Part shown: piece after piece, positions 5,645 to 10,859 of the stretch | Numbering within the stretch: position 1 is the first letter of the stretch | Layout: every line of letters begins with the position of its first letter | From: Gammaproteobacteria bacterium | GTDB lineage: Bacteria; Pseudomonadota; Gammaproteobacteria; J044 | Length of the DNA stretch: 10,859 nt | NCBI GenBank assembly: GCA_026995955.1 | Contig: JALWNJ010000349.1 | Location: forward strand, 1-10,859 | Direction of reading: 5' to 3' | Translations under genes and position numbers: made by a program | The notes under the pieces: model-generated | What the model saw: the letters and a program-made list of their open reading frames with translations, nothing else | Told to the model about the DNA's origin: nothing | Databases searched by the model: none

Positions 5645-7291
5645 ATGCTACCCAGATTCCTGACCAACCGGACGGCCGCCATGCTCATGCTGTCGGTCGT
5701 CATCGGTCTCGTCGCTGCCGGTCTTGCCGTGCTCTACCTCAAGGCACGGGAGGCGGCCCTGATCGAAGAACTGCGGCCGAAGACGAAGCAGGTGGCCGTG
5801 GTGGTGGCCAAGCGCGATTTGCCGGCGGGTGCCGTGATCTCCACCAGCAACATGGCGGTGATGAAGCTCTCGCCCAAGCAGGCGCACCCGGAGTCGATCT
5901 CGCCCGATCAGTTCGACACCGTCAAGGGCCGTTATCTGTCGGCGCCGCTGGCCTCCGGACGGCAGCTGCTGCGCAGCCAGGTGAGCGGCGAGTTCCCGCA
6001 GGACTTCTCCGACACCGTGCCGGTCAAGCGCCGGGCGATGTCGATACAGGTGGACGAGATCAATTCCTTTGCCGGCCTGCTGCGTCCCGGTGACCGCATC
6101 GACCTGTTCGCCAACCTGCCGCCGGCGGTCAGCGGCGGCCAGATCGCCAGCAATTTCATTGCCCCCGTGGTGCAGAATGTCGAGGTGCTGGCCACCGGCC
6201 GCGAGGCGGCGCGTGACTACCGCGAGCGCATGCTGCTCATCGAGGGTGGCGCCCGCGCGCGGCCGCAGCAGCAGTACACCAACATCACCGTCAATGTCAC
6301 CCCGCGCGAGGCGGCCCTGCTGGCCGCGGCGCAGGACAAGGGTGATCTCATCGCCCTGCTGCGCAACCGCAAGGACAACGGCACCGCCGACTTCGAGCGC
6401 ATGACCCCGGAGGAGCTGCTGGCCCATGCCCGTCAGCAGGCCGAGGCAGAGCGTCTGCGCCGCCGCGCCGAGCAGCAGAAGTCCATGACCGTGAAGGCCG
6501 GCAAGGACGGCCGTCTGGTCACGGCCTCTGGAGTGCGCCTGCAGGCCGATTGCCTCAAGCTGGACGAAAAGGGTCACATGATCAATCCCAACGGGGTTAA
6601 TCTGAACGAGGTCGAGGGACTCACCACCAACGACCGTGGCGAGTTCGTCACCGCCAGCGGCAAGGTCGTCGATCCTTGCAGCTTCCGCATCAATGCCGAT
6701 GGCGTGATCGTCACCGATGGCGGCGAGGTGCTCACCGGCAAGGGCGGGCGCAAGCTTGCAGCCAAGCCGGTGGACAACGGCGATGGCACCGTCACCCTGC
6801 CGGACGGGCGCGTGGTGAAGAAGGAAAACCTGGTGCGTGACGCCAGCGGTCGGGTCATCGGCGTGCGCGATCCGGCCACCGGTACCGTGCAGCTGGCCGA
6901 TGGCACCACGGTCAAGGAGAAAGATCTGGTGGTCGATCCGGCCACCGGCAAGGTCGTCGGCGTGCGCGGCAAGGACGGCAAGATCCATGTGCCTGGCGTG
7001 GGCAAGATCCCGCCCGAGGCCGTTGCCAGCACGACGGATGGCAAGCCGGCGGTCCGCCTCAAGTGCGACGAGAAGGGCGTGTGCCGCACGCCGGACGGCA
7101 AGGTGGTGGATCCGGCCATGATCCAGCGCGATGCCAACGGCAACCCCATCGTGGCGATGGGCGACCTGGCCCGTAAGGCCGCCGAGTCGGCCAGCCAGGT
7201 GGCCTCCATGCCGGCCTACATCGAGCTCATCATCGGCGGCAGCAGCAAGGACGGGGCGGCCAAGGTCACCAACCTGCCGGTGCTGAAATGA
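5645..7291 (+). CDS. cpaB: CpaB/RcpC Flp pilus assembly protein with a D-G repeat insertion
   Basis: A 548-residue CpaB/RcpC-type protein, about twice the usual 250-320 residues. It has an N-terminal membrane anchor (about 11-32), then an SAF-type domain (about 48-112, V-V-V-A-K-R-D-L-P-A-G), then the RcpC/CpaB core (about 125-240) with V-D-E-I-N-S-F-A-G-L-L-R-P-G-D-R-I-D and P-R-E-A-A-L-L-A-A-A. The family usually ends soon after with a motif like V-E-V-I-R-G-G; here that motif (I-E-L-I-I-G-G, 526-532) appears only after an extra segment of about 280 residues. That segment begins with a charged, coiled-coil-like stretch (252-280) and continues with degenerate repeats containing D-G-x-V, best seen at 381-476 with a 32-residue period. 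Four Cys (303, 345, 474, 480) lie in it. CpaB acts in the periplasm with the secretin; the insertion may stiffen or extend that connection (inference). AAGGGAA (5632-5638) is the ribosome binding site. It overlaps by ATGA a possible but weaker start of the secretin gene. Confidence 0.93.
   Translation: MLPRFLTNRTAAMLMLSVVIGLVAAGLAVLYLKAREAALIEELRPKTKQVAVVVAKRDLPAGAVISTSNMAVMKLSPKQAHPESISPDQFDTVKGRYLSAPLASGRQLLRSQVSGEFPQDFSDTVPVKRRAMSIQVDEINSFAGLLRPGDRIDLFANLPPAVSGGQIASNFIAPVVQNVEVLATGREAARDYRERMLLIEGGARARPQQQYTNITVNVTPREAALLAAAQDKGDLIALLRNRKDNGTADFERMTPEELLAHARQQAEAERLRRRAEQQKSMTVKAGKDGRLVTASGVRLQADCLKLDEKGHMINPNGVNLNEVEGLTTNDRGEFVTASGKVVDPCSFRINADGVIVTDGGEVLTGKGGRKLAAKPVDNGDGTVTLPDGRVVKKENLVRDASGRVIGVRDPATGTVQLADGTTVKEKDLVVDPATGKVVGVRGKDGKIHVPGVGKIPPEAVASTTDGKPAVRLKCDEKGVCRTPDGKVVDPAMIQRDANGNPIVAMGDLARKAAESASQVASMPAYIELIIGGSSKDGAAKVTNLPVLK
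6785..7072 (+). repeat. Tandem 32-residue (96-bp) protein repeats in CpaB
   Basis: Three consecutive 96-base units encode residues 381-412, 413-444 and 445-476. The first two are clearly alike: G-T-V-x-L-x-D-G-x-x-V-K then L-V-x-D, G-x-V and G-V-R at matching positions. The third keeps the period but is degenerate. Looser copies occur before (about 289-360, twice V-T-A-S-G) and after (477-506, T-P-D-G-K-V-V-D-P). The pattern suggests repeated short beta-hairpins. The DNA copies have diverged well beyond recent duplication. Confidence 0.7.
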
Positions 7292-7293
7292 AC

Positions 7294-7299
7294 GGGAGA
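7294..7299 (+). promoter_or_regulatory. Ribosome binding site deciding the secretin start
   Basis: GGGAGA lies 6 bases before the ATG at 7306. The in-frame ATG at 7288, which overlaps the cpaB stop, has no comparable site, so 7306 is the preferred start. Confidence 0.7.
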
Positions 7300-7305
7300 A
7301 TCACA

Positions 7306-8628
7306 ATGAAGATGGCAACCACCCTGCGTTACGGAATCGTCCTCGGCCTGTTGCTGCTGCTGCCGTTGCAGGCCTGGGCCAAACGCGAGTTCTATCATCT
7401 CTATGTCGGCGAGGTGCGGGTGCTCAATGTCACCGACATCGAACGGGTGGCCGTGGGCAACGGCAAGCTGCTCAGTACCCAGATCCTCAAGAACGGACAG
7501 CTCGTCATCCTGCCGGAAAAGCCGGGCATGACCCAGGTCTACATCTGGGACAGCAAGGGCCGGCAGCGCCGGCTCACGGTGCAGATCAGCAAGGACGATG
7601 CCGGCACCCTGTCGCGCGAGATCCGCACCCTGCTGAGTCAGGTGCCGGGCGTCTCGGTGACCACCGTGGGCGGCAAGGTGGTGCTCTCGGGCCAGGTCGA
7701 CAAGAAGTACAAGCCGGTGCTCGGCGCCATCGCGCAGCAGTATCCGGGCGTGGTCAATCTCACCACCGACGGCGGGGTGGGCGACCAGAAGATGATCTAC
7801 ATGCGCGTCAAGATCACCGAGTTCAACACCAACCGGCTGGAGGAGCTGGGCATCAACTGGACCAACAAGATCAACGGTCCTGCCCTGGGTCTGGCCAACG
7901 AGTTCGCCACCCAGAATGCCCGCGCCAACGGCGTGACCGTGCTCAACGCACCCGAACAGGCCGCGTTCAACGGCGGCAATTCCTCCGCCACCACGGCGGC
8001 CGGCGGGCCGCTCGGCTACTTCGGCATCGCCTCCGAGATCTCCTCGCGCATCAACCTGGCGGTCAACAACGGCGATGCGCTGATCCTGGCCTCGCCGGTG
8101 CTCAGCACGCGCAGCGGGGGCGAGGCCGAGTTCCTCTCCGGTGGCGAGGTGCCGCTGCCGTCCACCAACACCACCGGCCAGTCCAATGTCGAGTTCAAGG
8201 AGTTCGGCATCAAGCTCAAGATCAAGCCGGTGGCCAACGACTCCGGCGTCATCCAGGCCAATGTCGAGACCTCCATCAGCACCGTGGACCAGAGCCTGGC
8301 GGTCAACAACATCCCGGGTTTCCGCACCCGCAAGACCCAGGCCGACATCTCCATCCACGACGGCGAGACGCTGGTCATCTCCGGCCTGGTCAACAGCCAG
8401 ACGGCGAAGGACGCCAGCGGTATCGCCTGGCTGCGCGACCTGCCGGTGCTGGGGCCGCTGTTTCGCTCCACCACCTTCCGCAACGAGAAGAGCGAGCTGG
8501 TGATCTTCGTCACCCCGCGGGTGATCGACCCCGACTCCGAGGTTAACCGGCTGGCCATCAAGCGTGCCGAGCAACTCAAGGACCGATTCTTCCGCGCCAT
8601 CGAAGAGTCGGCCGAGATCCTCGACTAG
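7306..8628 (+). CDS. cpaC: CpaC/RcpA outer-membrane secretin of the Tad pilus
   Basis: A 440-residue secretin forming the outer-membrane pore for the Flp fibre. A signal peptide covers about residues 1-25 (L-L-L-L-L-P-L-Q-A-W-A before K26). The pilus-secretin N-terminal domain spans about 28-97 (V-G-E-V-R-V-L-N-V, V-A-V-G-N-G-K-L, V-Y-I-W-D), followed by a BON-type domain at about 100-155 (V-T-T-V-G-G-K-V-V-L-S-G-Q-V). The C-terminal secretin domain spans about 245-407, with the gate motif E-V-P-L-P (281-285), F-K-E-F-G-I-K-L-K-I-K-P, and L-P-V-L-G-P-L-F-R-S near 379-388, all typical. The length fits the short Tad secretins. Starting at 7288 would add six residues (M-N-G-R-I-T) before the same signal peptide; the Shine-Dalgarno favours 7306. 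It follows cpaB directly, the usual order, so the two products can be made in balanced amounts. No lipoprotein pilotin is visible nearby. Confidence 0.95.
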   Translation: MKMATTLRYGIVLGLLLLLPLQAWAKREFYHLYVGEVRVLNVTDIERVAVGNGKLLSTQILKNGQLVILPEKPGMTQVYIWDSKGRQRRLTVQISKDDAGTLSREIRTLLSQVPGVSVTTVGGKVVLSGQVDKKYKPVLGAIAQQYPGVVNLTTDGGVGDQKMIYMRVKITEFNTNRLEELGINWTNKINGPALGLANEFATQNARANGVTVLNAPEQAAFNGGNSSATTAAGGPLGYFGIASEISSRINLAVNNGDALILASPVLSTRSGGEAEFLSGGEVPLPSTNTTGQSNVEFKEFGIKLKIKPVANDSGVIQANVETSISTVDQSLAVNNIPGFRTRKTQADISIHDGETLVISGLVNSQTAKDASGIAWLRDLPVLGPLFRSTTFRNEKSELVIFVTPRVIDPDSEVNRLAIKRAEQLKDRFFRAIEESAEILD

Positions 8629-8631
8629 GAG
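8627..8631 (+). promoter_or_regulatory. Ribosome binding site of the FHA-TadA gene
   Basis: AGGAG overlaps the secretin stop codon TAG and lies 7 bases before the ATG at 8639. It supports that start over in-frame alternatives further upstream inside the secretin gene. Confidence 0.75.
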
Positions 8632-8638
8632 ACGCCCC

Positions 8639-10342
8639 ATGTTCGACATCGTCATCAAGACCGACAAGGGCAAGCTCATCGACCGCGTGCGCTGCAACGC
8701 GCGCAAGGCCACTCTGGGCAAGGGGCGCGACAACCTGGTGCTGCTGCGCGGCTGGCGCATCGCGCCCATCCATGCCCAGATCGAGCAGACCGAGAAGGGC
8801 ATCTACATCGAGAACCGCTCCGACGCCGCCGGCAGCATCCTCGTCAACGGCGTCAAGGCCGACCACTACGGTCCGTTGCGCGCCTCCGACGAGATCGCCA
8901 TCGGCAGCTACCGCCTGCATGTCGGCATCGTCGAGGACGAGGCGCAGGCCCCGGCCGACGATGGCCCGGCCGAGGCGGCAGAGGTCGATCAGCTGATGCA
9001 GACCTTCGTCGGTCATGTCTCGTTCCAGAACGCGCAGGGCGACGAACAGACCCTGGACAAGGAAGCCCTGATCAGCAGCGAGATGCGCTTCCTGTGGCGC
9101 AACCGGGTGCATCAGGAGATCCTGCTGCGCATGGACCTGCGCCGGGTCGATGTCGGCACCATGGACGACGATGAGCTGCGCGCCAGCGTGCAGAAGCTGA
9201 TCGACGAGATCATCGGCGAGATGAACGACGCCATCCCCGACAGCGTCGATCGCCAGCGCCTGGCGCAGGACGTGCTCAACGAGGCCATCGGTCTCGGCCC
9301 GCTGGAGGAACTGCTGGCCGACGAGTCGGTGACCGAGATCATGGTCAACGCCCACGACGACATCTACATCGAGAAGGACGGCAGGCTGCAGAAGAGCGAG
9401 GTCACCTTCAGCAGCGACAACGCGGTGATGTCGGCCATCGAGCGCATCGTCTCGCCGCTGGGTCGTCGCATCGACGAAAGCTCGCCGATGGTGGACGCCC
9501 GCCTCAAGGACGGCTCGCGCGTCAACGCCATCATCCCGCCTCTGGCGCTGCGCGGCCCCACGCTCACCATACGCAAGTTTGCCAAGAAGAAGCTCACCGC
9601 CGAGGACATGATGGCCTACGGCTCGCTCAACGAGGCCATGGTCGAGTTCCTGCGCGTGGCGGTGGAACAGCGCAAGAACATCATCATCGCCGGCGGCACC
9701 GGCTCGGGCAAGACCACGCTGCTCAATGTCATGTCCAACTTCATCCCGCCCAGCGAGCGTGTCATCACGGTGGAGGACGCCGCCGAACTCAAGCTCAACC
9801 AGCCGCATGTGGTGTCGCTCGAGGCGCGCCCGCCCAATGTCGAGGGCAAGGGCGCCATCCCCATCCGCGAGCTGGTCAAGAACTGTCTGCGCATGCGGCC
9901 CGACCGCATCGTGGTCGGCGAGTGCCGCGGCGGCGAGGCGCTGGACATGCTGCAGGCGATGAACACCGGCCACGACGGCTCGCTCACCACCGTGCACGCC
10001 AACAGCCCGCGCGATGTCATCGCCCGCCTCGAGGTGATGGTGATGATGGCCGGCATGGACCTGCCGGCCAGTGCCATCCGCGAGCAGGTGGCCTCGGCGG
10101 TGGATCTCATCGTGCAGCAGAGCCGCTTTGCCGACGGCTCGCGCAAGGTCACCCACATCACCGAGGTCACCGGCGTCGAGAGCGGGGTGGTCAGCATGCA
10201 GGACATCTTCCTCTACCGTCAGGAGGGCTTCGACGGCGATGGCAAGGTGGTGGGCCACTTCGAGGCCACCGGCGCCGTGCCGCAGTTCTACGAGGACCTG
10301 CGCGCGCGGGGCATCGAGGTCAACATGGGGATCTTCCGCTGA
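8639..10342 (+). CDS. tadA: CpaF/TadA pilus assembly ATPase with N-terminal FHA domain
   Basis: A 567-residue cytoplasmic ATPase powering Flp pilus assembly. The C-terminal 380 residues or so are a full CpaF/TadA-type secretion ATPase: A-I-G-L-G-P-L-E-E-L-L-A-D (216-228) with V-T-E-I-M-V-N, Walker A G-G-T-G-S-G-K-T at 352-359, Asp-box V-I-T-V-E-D-A-A-E-L (375-384), Walker B V-V-G-E-C-R-G-G-E-A (425-434) and His-box G-H-D-G-S-L-T-T-V-H-A-N (444-455). All catalytic motifs are intact. Residues 1-98 form an FHA-like domain (L-G-K-G-R-D-N, H-A-Q-I, L-V-N-G), joined through an acidic Ala/Pro-rich linker (99-117). FHA domains usually read phosphothreonine, but the positions that normally contact it look substituted here (Lys28, Ala42, Pro43 by my alignment). 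FHA-CpaF fusions exist elsewhere as far as I recall. The gene sits where tadZ is often found between secretin and ATPase. The stop overlaps the tadB ATG by one base. Confidence 0.95.
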   Translation: MFDIVIKTDKGKLIDRVRCNARKATLGKGRDNLVLLRGWRIAPIHAQIEQTEKGIYIENRSDAAGSILVNGVKADHYGPLRASDEIAIGSYRLHVGIVEDEAQAPADDGPAEAAEVDQLMQTFVGHVSFQNAQGDEQTLDKEALISSEMRFLWRNRVHQEILLRMDLRRVDVGTMDDDELRASVQKLIDEIIGEMNDAIPDSVDRQRLAQDVLNEAIGLGPLEELLADESVTEIMVNAHDDIYIEKDGRLQKSEVTFSSDNAVMSAIERIVSPLGRRIDESSPMVDARLKDGSRVNAIIPPLALRGPTLTIRKFAKKKLTAEDMMAYGSLNEAMVEFLRVAVEQRKNIIIAGGTGSGKTTLLNVMSNFIPPSERVITVEDAAELKLNQPHVVSLEARPPNVEGKGAIPIRELVKNCLRMRPDRIVVGECRGGEALDMLQAMNTGHDGSLTTVHANSPRDVIARLEVMVMMAGMDLPASAIREQVASAVDLIVQQSRFADGSRKVTHITEVTGVESGVVSMQDIFLYRQEGFDGDGKVVGHFEATGAVPQFYEDLRARGIEVNMGIFR

Positions 10343-10859
10343 TGCTGATGAATCTCGTCTCCGGCTCCTCGCTGCTGCTGGTGGCGGCGCTGGTGTTCGT
10401 CTCCGCCGCGCTCGCCGGCTGGGTGCTGGTGCGCGAGATGCGGCGCGCGCTCGACGAGTACCGTCGTACCTTCGTCGACGAGGCCGACACGCGGCTTTCC
10501 GACATGTTCGTGTTCCTCGATCCGCGCCAGCTGTTCTGGTTCAACATGATCTCGCTGGTGGTGCTGCCGCTGATGGCCTGGCTGCTCACCGGCGATGTGC
10601 TGGTGGCACTGGTGTTCGCCGCCGTGCTCGGCGGCCTGCCCTGGCTGATGTGGCGTCACATGCGCAACAAGCGTTTGGCGCGCATCGAGCAGCAGTTGCC
10701 CGATGCGCTGCTGATGATCGCCGGCGCGCTCAAGGCCGGCGCCAGCCTCAATGTGGCGCTGGAGGGCGCCAGCCGCGATGCCGGCCCGCCCATCAGCCAG
10801 GAGCTGGGCCTGTTCCTGCGCGAGCAGCGCATCGGCGTCGATTTCGACGATGCCCTGCG
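10342..10859 (+). CDS. tadB: TadB inner-membrane platform protein, N-terminal part (cut by right edge)
   Basis: The first 172 residues of a TadB-type protein, truncated only by the window. Residues about 10-31 form a first membrane helix. Two more lie at about 66-83 and 86-105, followed by a basic stretch (R-H-M-R-N-K-R-L-A-R). The start of the T2SS-F domain then appears, with Q-L-P-D-A-L-L-M-I-A-G-A-L-K-A-G at 118-133, a strong family signature, then F-L-R-E-Q-R-I-G-V-D-F. TadB and its partner TadC form the inner-membrane platform contacted by the TadA ATPase. The ATG at 10342 overlaps the tadA stop by one base; a second ATG at 10348 is also possible. The order tadA-tadB is the standard one and predicts tadC next, outside the window. 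Confidence 0.93.
   Translation, partial: MLMNLVSGSSLLLVAALVFVSAALAGWVLVREMRRALDEYRRTFVDEADTRLSDMFVFLDPRQLFWFNMISLVVLPLMAWLLTGDVLVALVFAAVLGGLPWLMWRHMRNKRLARIEQQLPDALLMIAGALKAGASLNVALEGASRDAGPPISQELGLFLREQRIGVDFDDAL

Noticed and set aside
5648..6988. Long open frame on the - strand opposite cpaB
   Set aside because: Its translation is rich in His, Gly, Gln and Leu with no recognisable domain, typical of the antisense shadow of a GC-rich gene; the + strand product has clear family motifs.
7288..7305. ATG overlapping the cpaB stop as the secretin start
   Set aside because: It cannot be fully excluded, but it lacks a Shine-Dalgarno while the ATG at 7306 has GGGAGA six bases upstream; both give the same signal peptide.
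7216..8802. Long open frame on the - strand opposite the secretin
   Set aside because: It crosses two gene boundaries of the operon and has shadow-like composition without motifs.
8576..10258. Long open frame on the - strand opposite tadA
   Set aside because: Shadow of tadA; His/Asp/Val/Leu-rich composition and no domain, while all four ATPase motifs are on the + strand.
1..10859. tRNA, rRNA, CRISPR arrays, insertion sequences or phage genes
   Set aside because: Nothing resembling them was seen on either strand; coding density leaves almost no room outside 1557-1703.

Overview
The window is the front part of a Tad (tight adherence) Flp-type pilus locus from a GC-rich bacterium, preceded by a two-component regulatory pair. 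High GC, dense translationally coupled genes, a Proteobacteria-style Flp/TadE/TadG set and a PprA/PprB-like regulatory pair suggest a gammaproteobacterium (or a close betaproteobacterium). I cannot name the genus from sequence alone.

Left end (1-1556): the C-terminal half of a hybrid histidine kinase (ATPase plus receiver domain) runs in from the left edge on the + strand. It meets, tail to tail with a 13-base overlap, a NarL/LuxR-type response regulator on the - strand. The first 40 bases form a perfect palindrome, which looks more like a contig-end artefact than biology. Between the regulator and the pilin lies a 147-base divergent intergenic region. It carries a 6-4-6 inverted repeat (CTATAC-CAAT-GTATAG) and a second inverted repeat just upstream of the pilin, and is the best place for the control region of both transcription units.

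Pilus operon (1704-10859, + strand, runs off the right end): major Flp pilin; a large TadG-like protein; a TadE-like pseudopilin; an unrecognised secreted protein; a small Flp/TadE-like pseudopilin; CpaB/RcpC with a large repeat-bearing insertion; the CpaC/RcpA secretin; a CpaF/TadA ATPase with an N-terminal FHA domain; and the start of TadB. Five consecutive gene pairs overlap by 1 to 4 bases, and the remaining gaps are at most 30 bases, so this is very probably one operon. The outer-membrane channel (secretin plus CpaB), the cytoplasmic motor (TadA plus TadB), the fibre (Flp) and minor pilins or tip proteins (TadE/G-like) are all present. No prepilin peptidase (TadV/CpaA), no TadZ/CpaE and no TadC lies in the window. 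TadC probably follows TadB past the right edge, but TadZ is absent from the place between secretin and ATPase where it commonly sits.

The parts worth most attention are the CpaB insertion made of roughly 32-residue D-G repeats, the FHA-TadA fusion whose usual phosphothreonine-contact positions look substituted, the unrecognised secreted protein with two similar halves wedged between pseudopilins, and a perfect 9-bp stem at the end of the second small pilin gene.
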